Origin: Oscillospiraceae bacterium
Lineage (GTDB): Bacteria > Bacillota_A > Clostridia > Oscillospirales > Oscillospiraceae
DNA: 64,000 nucleotides
NCBI GenBank assembly: GCA_017459865.1
Contig: JAFUCD010000028.1
Coordinates: 1-64,000, forward strand
Reading direction: 5' to 3'
Notes under the pieces: model-generated
The model's input: only the letters and a program-made list of their open reading frames with translations
Databases searched by the model: none
Told to the model about the DNA's origin: nothing
Translations under genes and position numbers: made by a program
Part shown: piece after piece, positions 24,331-33,536 of the stretch
Position numbering within the stretch: the stretch's first letter is position 1
Layout: every line of letters begins with the position of its first letter

Positions 24331-26577
24331 TCATTTGGCTTTCGTAGTCTTTTTGGCTGCGGTCTTTTTCGCGGCGGGCTTTTTTGCCGCGGTCTTCTTC
24401 GCAGCCGTCTTCTTCACGGTCTCGGGCGGCTCGGCGCCGTCGGCGGGCGATTCGTCGGTCTTCTTTCTCCGGCGGTAGCCGCGCTGGTCCTCGGGCACGA
24501 AGCTCTTGCACGCCTCGTTGATGCAGAAGGGCTTCTTCTTGCCCTTGCCCGCGGTCTTGAACAGCGTCTTGCCGCAGTCGGGGCAGAAGTCCTTCGTCGG
24601 GACCTCCCAGGACATGAAGCCGCACTCCTGTCCGCGCTCGCAGGCATAGAACGTATAGCCCTTGCGGCTGGTGCGCTTCAGGATCCGGCTGCCGCAGCGC
24701 GGGCACTTGCCGGGCATCTCGATGACGAGCGGCTTGGTGAACGTGCACTCCGGGAAGCCCGGGCACGCGAGGAAGCGGCCGAAACGGCCGGTCTTGACGA
24801 CCATCTGGCGGCCGCAGACGTCGCACACCTCGTCCGACATCTCGTCGGGCACCTTGATGTGCTGCCCCTCGAGCGCCTTTTCCGCGTTCGTGAGCTCGGC
24901 GTCAAACCCGCCGTAGAACGAGGCGAGCACGTCCTTCCACCTGGCGTCGCCGGACTCGATGTGGTCCAGCTCGTCCTCCATGTGGGCGGTGAATTTCAGG
25001 TCGACGATATCCCGGAAATAGTCCTCCATGAGCTGCGTGACGGCCTCGCCGAGGTTCGTCGGGCGGAGGTACTTGCCCTCCTTGAGGACGTAATTGCGGC
25101 TCGTGATCGTGCTGATCGTGGGGGCGTAGGTACTCGGACGGCCGATGCCCTTCTCCTCCATGGCGCGGATGAGCGTCGCCTCGGTGTAGCGCGTGGGCGG
25201 CTGGGTGAACTGCTGCTCCTTGGTGAGCTTCTGCGGCAGGACCGTGTCGCCGGGCTTGAGCGCGGGCAGCGGACGGCGCACGTCGCTGCTCTCCTCGTCC
25301 TTCGCCTCCTCATACACGGCGGTGTAGCCGGGGAATTTCTGTTCAGAGTAGTTCGCGCGGAAGGTATGTCCGGCGCAGCGCGCGTCGACGACGACGTTGT
25401 CATAGACGGCGTTCGCCATCTGGCAGGCCGTGAAGCGGCCCCAGATCAGGCGGTAGAGCCGGTACTGCTCCGACGTGAGATCGCCGCGCACGCTCTCGGG
25501 CGTAAGCGTCACGTCCGTGGGGCGGATCGCCTCGTGGGCGTCCTGCGCGCCGGACTTGGTCTTGAAGGTGCGCGTTTTGGGCGGATAGTATTCCTGCCCG
25601 TAGCGCTCGATGATGAAGCGCTTTGCCGCCTGCAGCGCCTCGTCGGACAGACGCAGGGAGTCGGTACGCATATAGGTGATGAGACCCGTCGTGCCGCGCC
25701 CCGTGAGATCCACGCCCTCATAGAGCTGCTGGGCGATGGACATGGTGCGCCGGGGCGTCATGCCGAGACGGCGGCTGGCCTCCTGTTGGAGCGTGGAGGT
25801 GATGAACGGGGGCGAGGGGCTGCGCTGCTTTTCGCCGCGCTTGACGTCGTGCATCGTGAAGGGCTGCGCCGTGACGTCGCGGATGATCGCGTCCGCCGCT
25901 TCCTCGCTCTTGACGTCCGCCTTCTTGTCGCCCTCGCCATAGTAGCGGGCGACGAAGGTATCGCCGGTGTCGCAGCGAAGCTCGGCGTCGATGAGCCAGT
26001 ATTCCTCGCTGACGAAATCGCGGATCTCCCGCTCGCGGTCCACAACGATGCGCGTCGCGACGCTCTGCACGCGTCCGGCGGAGAGACCGGGCTTGACCTT
26101 CTTCCACAGCAGCGGGCTGAGCTTGTAGCCCACGATGCGGTCGAGGATGCGGCGCGCCTGCTGCGCGTCGACCAGATCCTGATCGATCTCGCGCGGCGCC
26201 TGGATGCTCTCGGTGACAACGCGCTTGGTGATCTCGTTGAAGGTGACGCGCTTGGCCTTCTCGTCCGAGAGGCTCAGCAGCTCCTTCAAGTGCCACGAGA
26301 TCGCCTCGCCCTCGCGGTCCGGGTCGGTCGCGAGATAGACGGTGTTCGCGCTCTTGGAGCGCTTTTTCAGGTCGGCGATGACGTCCTCGCGTCCCTTGAC
26401 GGGGATATACTGCGGCTCGAAGCCCGCCTCGACGTCCACGCCGAGCTTGCTCTTCGGCAGATCGCGCAAGTGCCCCATCGAGGCCACGACCTTATAGTTC
26501 GTTCCGAGATACTTCTCGATCGTTCTCGCCTTCGCCGGTGACTCGACGATGACGAGATCCGTTTTTGCTTTTGCCAT
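24331..26577 (-). CDS. topA: DNA topoisomerase I
   Basis: 748 residues. The Toprim domain carries VIVESPAKA and DPDREGEAI. The active-site tyrosine lies in GLITYMRTDS. Three C-terminal zinc fingers follow (CDVCGR, CPRCGS, CPDCGK with partner cysteines). A final tail of about 25 residues made of AAKK repeats resembles histone H1 tails and probably gives non-specific DNA binding. The enzyme relaxes negative supercoils. The start is supported by GGAGGT upstream. It is 70 nt downstream of dprA. Confidence 0.97.
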   Translation of the reverse strand: MAKAKTDLVIVESPAKARTIEKYLGTNYKVVASMGHLRDLPKSKLGVDVEAGFEPQYIPVKGREDVIADLKKRSKSANTVYLATDPDREGEAISWHLKELLSLSDEKAKRVTFNEITKRVVTESIQAPREIDQDLVDAQQARRILDRIVGYKLSPLLWKKVKPGLSAGRVQSVATRIVVDREREIRDFVSEEYWLIDAELRCDTGDTFVARYYGEGDKKADVKSEEAADAIIRDVTAQPFTMHDVKRGEKQRSPSPPFITSTLQQEASRRLGMTPRRTMSIAQQLYEGVDLTGRGTTGLITYMRTDSLRLSDEALQAAKRFIIERYGQEYYPPKTRTFKTKSGAQDAHEAIRPTDVTLTPESVRGDLTSEQYRLYRLIWGRFTACQMANAVYDNVVVDARCAGHTFRANYSEQKFPGYTAVYEEAKDEESSDVRRPLPALKPGDTVLPQKLTKEQQFTQPPTRYTEATLIRAMEEKGIGRPSTYAPTISTITSRNYVLKEGKYLRPTNLGEAVTQLMEDYFRDIVDLKFTAHMEDELDHIESGDARWKDVLASFYGGFDAELTNAEKALEGQHIKVPDEMSDEVCDVCGRQMVVKTGRFGRFLACPGFPECTFTKPLVIEMPGKCPRCGSRILKRTSRKGYTFYACERGQECGFMSWEVPTKDFCPDCGKTLFKTAGKGKKKPFCINEACKSFVPEDQRGYRRRKKTDESPADGAEPPETVKKTAAKKTAAKKPAAKKTAAKKTTKAK

Positions 26578-26647
26578 AGAATGGCCTACCTCCTGTATTT
26601 CATAAATCCCTTCCGCGTCTCTTCCCACACGCGGAAAGCGAAGTTTT

Positions 26648-27820
26648 TTACGCCGGTGTGATTGCCAGGGCATAGCGCTTGCCGGGCGTCTGGCGGATGA
26701 TGCCCATGATCTGCAGCATCGTGAGCTCCGCCATCGCGTCGGCGGAGGACAGCCCCGTGCGCTCGAGCAGATCGTCGAGCCCCAGCTCGCCCTCGATGAG
26801 CGCCGCGACGATGAGCGCTTCGGTCTCGTTGAGGCCGCGTCTGAGCGTCTCCATGTCAATATATGCCGCGTCGTTTTCTTTGTCAATCCCTTTTTGTGTG
26901 CGCGTCTCCGGTTCGACCGGCTCCGACACAGGCTCCGTCGGCTCATGCAGTGCGGGATATCGGACCGCAAAATCCGCCAGCGCATCCCACGCCGCGGCGG
27001 CGGGACGCGCGCCGTTCATCAGCAGGTCGTTGGAGCCCGCGGCACTCTCGGCGTCCACGTTGCCGGGCACGACATAGATCTCCTTGTTCTGCGCAAGCGT
27101 CTCATCGGCGAACAGGAGCGCACCGCTTTTCCGCGGCGCCTCGACGACGATCGCCGCCATGGCGAGCCCCGCCGTGATCCGGTTGCGGAGCCGAAAGCCC
27201 TGCATCGCGCGGTCGCCCGGGGCAAACTCCCCCACCACGGCGCCGCGCTCCGCGACGCGTTCGGCAAGCGCGCCGCCATAGCCCGCGTCGATGGCGGAGC
27301 CTGTGACACCGATCACGGTGCCGCCGGCTCTGAGCGCGCCCTCCGCCGCCGCGCCGTCGATCCCGGGCGTCATGCCGGAGACAAGCAGACAGCCGGAGCG
27401 CGCGATGTCCGCGCCGAAGCGCTCCGCCGTGCGCAGTCCATAGTCTGAAGCCCGCCGCGTGCCGACCACGGCGATCGCCGGGCGGTCGTCCGTCAGCGGC
27501 AGTCTGCCGCGCACATACAGCACCGGTGGCGCGGTCTCAAGCTGTCGCAGCCGGGCGGGATAGCCCGCGTCGCGCAGCGTGACGAGCGAAACGCCCTCCC
27601 GCTCGCAGACCGCGAGCGCCCGGTCGACCGCCTCCAGATCCTTGTCCAGCAGGCTTCGCTCCTCGGACGGCCGCAGGCGGATGCCCAGTCCCCTCAGATC
27701 ATCGCGGCGGGCGAAAAACAGCGTGCGCGCCCCGTCGCAATGCGCCAGCAGCGCGGTTTTGATCTCCGGGCGAACGGCGCTGCGCATCGAGAGCCATACC
27801 CAGTATTGCAGCTCGCTCAT
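26648..27820 (-). CDS. dprA: DNA-processing protein DprA
   Basis: 390 residues. The Rossmann-like DprA core includes AVVGTRRASDYG, SGMTPGIDGAAAEGAL, and GLAMAAIVVEAP. A C-terminal winged-helix (DML1-like) domain of about 65 residues begins after a Glu/Pro-rich linker (EPVSEPVEPETRT). DprA loads RecA on incoming single-stranded DNA during transformation; it is conserved even in bacteria not known to be competent. The usual SGLARGID motif is altered to SGMTPGID. Confidence 0.94.
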   Translation of the reverse strand: MSELQYWVWLSMRSAVRPEIKTALLAHCDGARTLFFARRDDLRGLGIRLRPSEERSLLDKDLEAVDRALAVCEREGVSLVTLRDAGYPARLRQLETAPPVLYVRGRLPLTDDRPAIAVVGTRRASDYGLRTAERFGADIARSGCLLVSGMTPGIDGAAAEGALRAGGTVIGVTGSAIDAGYGGALAERVAERGAVVGEFAPGDRAMQGFRLRNRITAGLAMAAIVVEAPRKSGALLFADETLAQNKEIYVVPGNVDAESAAGSNDLLMNGARPAAAAWDALADFAVRYPALHEPTEPVSEPVEPETRTQKGIDKENDAAYIDMETLRRGLNETEALIVAALIEGELGLDDLLERTGLSSADAMAELTMLQIMGIIRQTPGKRYALAITPA

Positions 27821-27842
27821 TGCCGTTCTCTCCTTTCCCGGA

Positions 27843-28595
27843 TCACAGATCTCTCGCGGTCTCCCACATCAGAATGGACGCGGCGACAGCGGCGTTCAGG
27901 GATTCGCTGTCGGGCCGCATGGGGATGATGATCTCCCCGTCACAGCGGCTTAGAAATGCCGCGCTCAGCCCCCGCCCCTCGCTGCCGACAGCGACGGCGG
28001 CGCATCTGAGATCGACGCCGCGCACATCCTCTGCCGTGTCTGTGAGCGCCGCGCCGTAGAGCGGCAGCTCCGAGCGCTTTAACAGCGCGTCGAGTTCCTC
28101 CATCGAGCAGGCGAACACGGTCTGCCGGAAGATCGCGCCCATCGTCGCGCGGGCGGTCTTGGGGCTGTAGAGATCGGCGCACGCGCCCACGAGCGCCACC
28201 GCCGGAAAGCCCAGCGCGTTCGCCGTGCGCACGACGGTACCGACATTGCCGGGGTCCTGCACGTTTTCGAGGACGAGCAGCCGCTCGACCCGCTCCGGGA
28301 CGCGCTGCTCCGGCAGCCGGACCGTGAAGACCGGCCCGGGCGCGTGCTCCAGCGGCGAGACATGCTCCACAAGGTCGCGCGGCGCGGTCAGCTGCCGCAC
28401 CGTGTCCGGCAGCCGAAACGCCGTCTGCTCCGCCCAGAGGACGGTCTCGACCGGCGCGGACGCCTGCAGCGCCTCGCGCAGGAGCTTTTCTCCGTCAAGC
28501 ACAAAAAGCCCCGCCGCCTCGCGGTCACGCCGTGACCGTCCGAGCGCGCGGATCATCTGGATCTGCGGATTTTTGCGCGAGGTGATGTGCTCCAT
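27843..28595 (-). CDS. TrmH/SpoU-family RNA 2'-O-methyltransferase
   Basis: 250 residues from the ATG at 28595 (GGAG 7 nt upstream). An N-terminal substrate-binding domain (ITSRKNPQIQMIRAL) precedes the SPOUT domain with the three motifs: LENVQDPGNVGTVVRTA, VAVGSEGRGLS and IPM...SLNAAVAASI. It uses S-adenosylmethionine to methylate a ribose in rRNA or tRNA; the target nucleotide is not predictable. It has its own consensus-like promoter and runs into dprA-topA. Confidence 0.92.
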   Translation of the reverse strand: MEHITSRKNPQIQMIRALGRSRRDREAAGLFVLDGEKLLREALQASAPVETVLWAEQTAFRLPDTVRQLTAPRDLVEHVSPLEHAPGPVFTVRLPEQRVPERVERLLVLENVQDPGNVGTVVRTANALGFPAVALVGACADLYSPKTARATMGAIFRQTVFACSMEELDALLKRSELPLYGAALTDTAEDVRGVDLRCAAVAVGSEGRGLSAAFLSRCDGEIIIPMRPDSESLNAAVAASILMWETARDL

Positions 28596-28659
28596 GGGGC
28601 ATCTCCGATCCGCCCGAGGGCCGGGCTGCATACATTTAAATAATACCAAACTGTTTTAC

Positions 28660-28688
28660 ACTATACTACAGACATTTTTTTCTGTCAA
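28660..28688 (-). promoter_or_regulatory. Promoter of the SpoU methyltransferase-dprA-topA unit
   Basis: TTGACA (28688-28683), a 17-nt spacer and TATAGT (28665-28660) on the minus strand, with AT-rich sequence downstream. Confidence 0.75.
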
Positions 28689-28710
28689 ATCCGGATCCCG
28701 TAAGCAGAAA

Positions 28711-28739
28711 GATCCCGCACGCGAAACGCGTACGGGATG
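28711..28739 (-). terminator. Terminator of the SulP operon
   Basis: ATCCCG-C-ACGCG (28712-28723) pairs with CGCG-T-ACGGGAT (28727-28738) around an AAA loop. The T tract is short. It lies 19 nt after the last small gene of the SulP operon. Confidence 0.6.
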
Positions 28740-28757
28740 GTGTGGAAGCCTGACGGA

Positions 28758-28907
28758 TCATTGCCGGGCCTTACCGGCCTTCTCCAGCCTGCGGAGCGCA
28801 AAGTAGACCTGTTCCTCATAGTATGGGACCCTTTTCTTCTTGACAAGCGCAAAGACGATCGCGCAAACGATCACCGGAGCAAATCCGCCGAACAGCGGAT
28901 ATTTCAT
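28758..28907 (-). CDS. 49-residue single-pass membrane protein in the SulP operon
   Basis: The start codon overlaps the stop of the preceding gene as ATGA, indicating translational coupling; no separate ribosome binding site is evident. It begins MKYPLFGG, followed by one hydrophobic segment (FAPVIVCAIVFALV) and a basic, amphipathic C-terminus (KKKRVPYYEEQVYFALRRLE). No family is recognised. The overlap and the terminator just after it argue that it is a real gene. Confidence 0.6.
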   Translation of the reverse strand: MKYPLFGGFAPVIVCAIVFALVKKKRVPYYEEQVYFALRRLEKAGKARQ

Positions 28908-29962
28908 CGCCGAAACACGTATGGATCCTGCGTATATTTCAGATACTCGCGCACCTGCGGCTCCTCCAGCAGGAGGTCCGTCAGTCCGGGGCTGAGGACG
29001 ACGCCTTCGACACGTCTGCCTCTGCTGTCCGTCTCGCCGACATATCGGACAAGCTCCGTGAAGGACAGGATGCCCACGCTGGTAAATTCCCCAAAAACCG
29101 CGCGCAGCGTCTCCAGATCGAAGAAGCCGCAGAGGAAGGTGCGCCCGCCGCTCTGCAGCACGCGCGGCGAGATCCGGCGCGGCGCATCCACGCCGGGGAC
29201 GGCAAAGCGGTATCCCTCCCCGCCGCAGAACCACTCGGGTCGGAACAGCAGCACCGGATTCCCTTCCGGGCCGGCAGGCCGCACCTGACGGCCGGCGCCG
29301 AGCCGATCGCCGAGCTCGCGCTCGACGGCATAGCGGTTCATGCGCTGAAAGACCGCTTCGGTTTGGTAGTGCAGCACCCAGTCGGGTGCGTTCCCCGACT
29401 GTCCCTCCACATGGACCGGCACCAGCACAAGCCCGCGCGCGTGCAGCCAATCGAGCATGGCGCTCCATTTTCCGTCCGCGGCAAGGGCGTTCCCGCGCGC
29501 CACATCATACTGAAAGCCCAGCGTGATGCGGTTGAAGTCCGTGCCGAAGTGGCGGTGCTCCGCCCGCAGCAGCTCGTCGCGCTTGAACACGGCACGGCAC
29601 GAACCGTCCGTCGGATCAGGATCGAGCGCCATCTCCCGTACGCCCAGCCGGACCCACCGGGAGAACTCCTTGGTCAGACGGTCCTGCGAAAACGACACGC
29701 TGCGCAGCGCGCCCGAAAAGCGCAGCATTCCGCGGGCGTTGTCCGCAGCCTGCGCGCTGCTGAAGATCCAGGCGCGCGCTTCGTCGTCCAGATACGGCAC
29801 CTTGACGTACGGACGCTCGACCTGCAGCACCCAGACATACTCCAGAGTGCGGACCAGCACGGCGATCTCGACATTCCGCTGATGCTTCCGCTCCACGACC
29901 TGCTGCAGCGCACGCGCAAGCACCGTCAAGCCGCGCGCGGGCGGAGACGGATGCTCAGCCAT
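28904..29962 (-). CDS. Hypothetical protein with possible SseB-like C-terminal domain
   Basis: 352 residues, soluble. The ATG at 29962 overlaps the SulP gene end by 8 nt. Near the C-terminus, GGRTFLCGFFDLETLRAVFG, LSFTELVRYV and GVVLSPGLTDLLLEEP resemble the SseB N-terminal domain layout (FTS-type strand, SF-x-EL helix, LNP-type turn), but I cannot confirm it. The N-terminal half contains a second similar arrangement (VPYLDDEARAWIFSSAQAA). The function is unknown. Overlapping genes on both sides suggest a role linked to the transporter. Confidence 0.6.
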   Translation of the reverse strand: MAEHPSPPARGLTVLARALQQVVERKHQRNVEIAVLVRTLEYVWVLQVERPYVKVPYLDDEARAWIFSSAQAADNARGMLRFSGALRSVSFSQDRLTKEFSRWVRLGVREMALDPDPTDGSCRAVFKRDELLRAEHRHFGTDFNRITLGFQYDVARGNALAADGKWSAMLDWLHARGLVLVPVHVEGQSGNAPDWVLHYQTEAVFQRMNRYAVERELGDRLGAGRQVRPAGPEGNPVLLFRPEWFCGGEGYRFAVPGVDAPRRISPRVLQSGGRTFLCGFFDLETLRAVFGEFTSVGILSFTELVRYVGETDSRGRRVEGVVLSPGLTDLLLEEPQVREYLKYTQDPYVFRR

Positions 29963-32063
29963 TCTGATCCCAATGCGCTTTGATGCGCGCGTAGAGCTCG
30001 GGGGACTTTTGCCGCAGACGATCTCTGAGCCGCTCGCGGCGGCTGCGCAGGAGGCTCGCGGCGAGGGGGTCGCGCGCACGCAGACGCTGCTCCACCTGCA
30101 GGCGCTGCTGCTCCAGGCGCTGCTCCAGCGCGGCGAGACGTTCCCGCCGCAGCTCGCCCGCCTGCGCCAGCTCCTCCAGATGCAGCTCGATGCGGTCCAG
30201 AAGCGTGTCCTCGTCGAACACCCCGGGGTGCGAAAAGCCCGCGTGCGCCTCGGCGTCAGCGAGCGTGGCGCTCTCGACGGCGGCAAATTCCTCGGCGATG
30301 GAGCCCGCCATCTCATCAAGCTTGCGATCCGCGTCCGCGCCGAAGAGCCATTCAAATTCCGCGAACTGCTCCGTGCCGGTCTCGTCGGTCGGGAGTGTGC
30401 AGTGATGCAGCGGGTACGGCGGCTCCAGCCCCGCGTCGCGCAGCGCCAGCTCCACCGTCCGCCGCACGCAGCCGCGCCGGATGAGGTCGCCCGCCCCGTA
30501 CTGCCGGAGCTGGTCGTTCACCGCGCCGACGTGCTCCGTGAGATAGAGCCGCACGCCGCGCTCGCGCAGGCGCTCCTCCAGCAGCACCACACGCTCCGCC
30601 GCCGTGATATCGATGTTCGCGATGCCCCGCCCGTCGACGATGACCTGCCGGGTCTCGTCCGTGACGGCGCCCTCGATGTCCGCTTCAAAATCGCCGATGT
30701 TGGCGAAAAACAGGTTGCCGCTGAACCGATAGAGCACCGTGCCCGCGATGGGGCAGGCGCCGCGCGTGCGCTTGAGGTCATAAAATCCCTCGTGACCCGT
30801 GATCGTGCCGAGCATGGCGCGCGGCGGCACGACCGCCCGCACGACCACGGCGAAGAAGCTCAAAAGCACGCCGACGACCACGCCGCCCATCGTGCCGAGC
30901 AGCAGCACGCCGAAGAACGCCGCGAGGAAGATGAAAAACTCCCGGCGGTTCGTTTTCCACAGACTGCGCGCCATCTTGAACTCCAGGATGCCGATCAGCG
31001 CCGCGACGACGATGCCCGTGAGGACCGGGACCGGGAGAAAGCGCAGCAGCGGCGTGCCGAACAGCAGCACCAGCACCATCACCAGCGACGCCGTGAGACT
31101 CATCAGCTGGCTCTTCACGCCGAACTGGTCCGCCATGCCGGAGCGCGAGACGCTGCCGTTCACCGGGCAGCAGCCGACCAGCCCCGCCGCAAGCTCCGCG
31201 CCCGCGTAGGCCAGCAGCTCACGCCGGGTATCGATCCGGTAGCGATAGCGCAGGGCATAGTTGTTGCTGGCGAGGAGCGTCTGCGCCATGACGACAAGCG
31301 CGATCGTGAGACTCGGCACGAGCGCCGTCTCAAGCCTGCCCGCCAGCAGTTCAAAAGGCGGCAGCCGCAGACCCGGCAGCCCGCCCCGCACCTCCGGCAG
31401 GAGCGCGACGCCGTACCGATCCACATGGAGCGCCGCCGTGAGCACCACGCCGAGCGCGAGCAGCACCGCCGCCATCGGAAACCGCGGCGCGAAGCGCTTC
31501 GCGACCAGCATGAGCGCGACCGTGCCCACGCCGAGGACGCACGACAGCGGATGGAACGCGCCGAGCTGCAGCGCGATGTGCACCGCGAGCTCCGGCAGCT
31601 CCCCGGTGCCGGGCGCGCCGCCGAAGAGCTTCGGCACCTGCATGAGAATGATCGTCGCGCCCACGCCGGAGATGAACCCGCCCATCACAGGCGAGGAGAT
31701 ATACTTGACCACGCGCCCGGCCTTCACGACCCAGAACACCAGAAACCACACGCCCGTGAGCAGCGCGAGGATCGCCGCCATGTCCATGGCGTCCTGCGTG
31801 CCGAGCGTGAACCCCATGGCGCTGATCGCGGCGCCCGTCATGACGGCGGGCATGGCGTCCACACCGACGACGAACTGCGGCGACGACGTGAGCAGCGCGA
31901 ACACAAGGATCGGCAGTACCGACCCGTACAGCCCGTACACCGGCGGGAGACCCGCGATCTGCGCATAGCCCATCGAGATCGGGATCGAGACCAGCGCCAC
32001 GATCACGCCCGAGAGGATATCGGCTTTCCAATGCTTCAAAGAGATCCGCGGCAACGCGCACAC
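29955..32063 (-). CDS. SulP-family anion transporter with STAS domain and coiled-coil extension
   Basis: 702 residues from the GTG at 32063. A longer frame from a GTG at 32117 is less likely because a -10-like TATACT lies between the two. About 10-14 membrane segments begin with DILSGVIVALVSIPISMGYA, the SulP signature region, and GSVSRSGMADQFG is conserved. A cytoplasmic STAS domain follows (YRFSGNLFFANIGDFEADI, IVDGRGIANIDITAA). About 150 further residues after STAS are charged and probably form a coiled coil (LRRERLAALEQRLEQQRLQV). The family moves sulfate, bicarbonate or dicarboxylates; the substrate here is open. It heads a three-gene overlapping operon. Confidence 0.88.
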   Translation of the reverse strand: MCALPRISLKHWKADILSGVIVALVSIPISMGYAQIAGLPPVYGLYGSVLPILVFALLTSSPQFVVGVDAMPAVMTGAAISAMGFTLGTQDAMDMAAILALLTGVWFLVFWVVKAGRVVKYISSPVMGGFISGVGATIILMQVPKLFGGAPGTGELPELAVHIALQLGAFHPLSCVLGVGTVALMLVAKRFAPRFPMAAVLLALGVVLTAALHVDRYGVALLPEVRGGLPGLRLPPFELLAGRLETALVPSLTIALVVMAQTLLASNNYALRYRYRIDTRRELLAYAGAELAAGLVGCCPVNGSVSRSGMADQFGVKSQLMSLTASLVMVLVLLFGTPLLRFLPVPVLTGIVVAALIGILEFKMARSLWKTNRREFFIFLAAFFGVLLLGTMGGVVVGVLLSFFAVVVRAVVPPRAMLGTITGHEGFYDLKRTRGACPIAGTVLYRFSGNLFFANIGDFEADIEGAVTDETRQVIVDGRGIANIDITAAERVVLLEERLRERGVRLYLTEHVGAVNDQLRQYGAGDLIRRGCVRRTVELALRDAGLEPPYPLHHCTLPTDETGTEQFAEFEWLFGADADRKLDEMAGSIAEEFAAVESATLADAEAHAGFSHPGVFDEDTLLDRIELHLEELAQAGELRRERLAALEQRLEQQRLQVEQRLRARDPLAASLLRSRRERLRDRLRQKSPELYARIKAHWDQNG

Positions 32064-32136
32064 CGCCCTTTCCGTTGCTTTTTGCCAAGTATACCACAAA
32101 TCCCCTTTCGCGTCCACCGCCGCATAGGGCAGACAA

Positions 32137-32168
32137 AAGACGCCGCGCAGTCGTTACGCGGCGTCTTG
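32137..32168 (-). terminator. Intrinsic terminator of the flavodoxin operon
   Basis: AAGACGCCGCG (32138-32148) pairs perfectly with CGCGGCGTCTT (32157-32167), followed on the minus strand by TTTTGTCT. Confidence 0.85.
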
Positions 32169-32216
32169 GGAAAGGGGGAAGAATGAAATGAAAATCTTTT
32201 TTAGGGAGAGCGAGGA

Positions 32217-32639
32217 TCAGGCGAGCGCGGCGCCGAGCGCCTTGCAGGCGGCGATGCCGTCGTCGTCCGGTGCTTCGTTGCAGATGACGCTCTCATGGGC
32301 AAGCGTGATGCCCGCGGCGGCGCAGTCGGCCTCCCAGGTCTGCATCCACTCGCCGCCGCCCCAGCCGTAGGAGCCGAAGAGCGCGACCTTCTTGCCCTTG
32401 AGCGCGGGCTTTACGGCGTCGAACATGGGCTGGAATTCGTCCTCCTCCAGCGTCTCAGCGCCCATGGCGGGGCAGCCGAAGAGCAGCGCGTCATACTGCG
32501 CGGCCTTCGCCGCGTTCATCTGATCGCACGTCATAAGGTCGCAGCCCGCGCCCGCGCCGCGCGCGCCCTGCGCGACGGCCTTTGCCATCTCCTCGGTATT
32601 GCCGGTGGAGCTCCAATAGACAACAGCAACTTTACTCAT
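32217..32639 (-). CDS. Flavodoxin
   Basis: 140 residues from the ATG at 32639. The FMN phosphate loop is YWSSTGNTEEMA; LLFGCPAMGAE and FGSYGWGGGEWM are the two isoalloxazine-contacting loops. It is a short-chain flavodoxin, a low-potential one-electron carrier that often replaces ferredoxin when iron is scarce. The upstream co-directional DUF2325 and DUF3793 genes and the operator-like palindromes at 33537-33612 fit iron-responsive control. Confidence 0.94.
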   Translation of the reverse strand: MSKVAVVYWSSTGNTEEMAKAVAQGARGAGAGCDLMTCDQMNAAKAAQYDALLFGCPAMGAETLEEDEFQPMFDAVKPALKGKKVALFGSYGWGGGEWMQTWEADCAAAGITLAHESVICNEAPDDDGIAACKALGAALA

Positions 32640-32677
32640 GATGATTACCAACCTTTCAAAAAAATGATGTGACGGGG

Positions 32678-33226
32678 TCAGCTCGAGACGGTCAGCCGCT
32701 CGATGCTTCTGCCCTCGGAAAAACGCGTCTGATAGATCCGCGTACATTTTTCATACTGCGCGAAACGCCGGCGCGCCGCGCGCTCATCGCCGTAGACCTT
32801 CCACGTGCCGACGCACTTGCAGCCCTCGCGGCGGTTTTCGATGAAGCCGCGCACGTCCTCGGCGGGATAGCCGAGAAAGAGACCGATCTCGTGCGGGAAA
32901 TCCGACGCGCCGTTCAGGCGCGTGCAGAGCCGGGCAAGGCACGCCTCGGCGTCGTCCACCGTGTAGCCGTACTGCCGCAGGAGCATGGCGACCTCGGCCG
33001 AGGCGAAGTCACGGCGCAGGCTGCTCGGGCGGTAGAGATACAGCAGCGCGCGCTTCTGTACGCGCAGGATGCGCACGTTCACGCCCTTCGGCGCAAGCCG
33101 CCGGTTGAGTGCGGCGATGTCCGCGCGCAGCTCCGCCTCGGTGCGGAACGGGCACGTGAACAGGCTCCCGGTCTTCAGTCCCGCCAGCGTGGGCGAGCAT
33201 TGCTGTACGATCAGATCCTCCGGCAT
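32678..33226 (-). CDS. DUF3793 family protein
   Basis: 182 residues. EIGLFLGYPAEDVRGFIEN and GTWKVYGDERAARRRFAQYEKC are typical of DUF3793, a clostridial family repeatedly found beside flavodoxin genes and iron-transport genes. LYLYRPSSL and the N-terminal HCxxP-like segment (VQQCSPTLAGLKTGSLF) are also conserved. The function is unknown; the context suggests iron or heme handling. It begins 13 nt after the DUF2325 gene. Confidence 0.85.
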   Translation of the reverse strand: MPEDLIVQQCSPTLAGLKTGSLFTCPFRTEAELRADIAALNRRLAPKGVNVRILRVQKRALLYLYRPSSLRRDFASAEVAMLLRQYGYTVDDAEACLARLCTRLNGASDFPHEIGLFLGYPAEDVRGFIENRREGCKCVGTWKVYGDERAARRRFAQYEKCTRIYQTRFSEGRSIERLTVSS

Positions 33227-33239
33227 GGGCTTCTCCTTT

Positions 33240-33521
33240 TCAGCAGGCGTGCTGCTCCAGAATATTGCGCAGCGCGGCCTTGGAGCTCGCGTGCGAATAG
33301 ACGATGCGGATGTCCTTGTTCCCCTTCGTCTCGTTCATGGCGCAGCGCACCATCTTGTGGGACATCGTGTTCGTGAACATCACGAGCAGATCCGGACTTC
33401 CGATATTCTTCATGGCATTGGACATCTTCGGATAGACCTTTGCCTTACATTGGTATTCCCGGCACAGCTCCTTATATTCGCGGACCATGCACTCGTTTCC
33501 GCCTAAAATGACAACGCTCAT
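33240..33521 (-). CDS. DUF2325 family protein
   Basis: 93 residues. SVVILGGNECMVREYKELC at the start and DLLVMFTNTMSHKMVRCA in the middle match the DUF2325 domain, a small Rossmann-like fold of unknown activity common in Firmicutes. First gene of the DUF2325-DUF3793-flavodoxin operon; AGAAAGGA precedes the ATG. One operator-like palindrome lies in its short leader. Confidence 0.85.
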   Translation of the reverse strand: MSVVILGGNECMVREYKELCREYQCKAKVYPKMSNAMKNIGSPDLLVMFTNTMSHKMVRCAMNETKGNKDIRIVYSHASSKAALRNILEQHAC

Positions 33522-33536
33522 TGGAAGATCCTTTCT

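Noticed and set aside
29973..32186. A 737-codon plus-strand frame opposite the SulP gene
   Set aside because: Extremely Arg/His/Glu-rich without domains; the opposite strand encodes a clear SulP-STAS protein.
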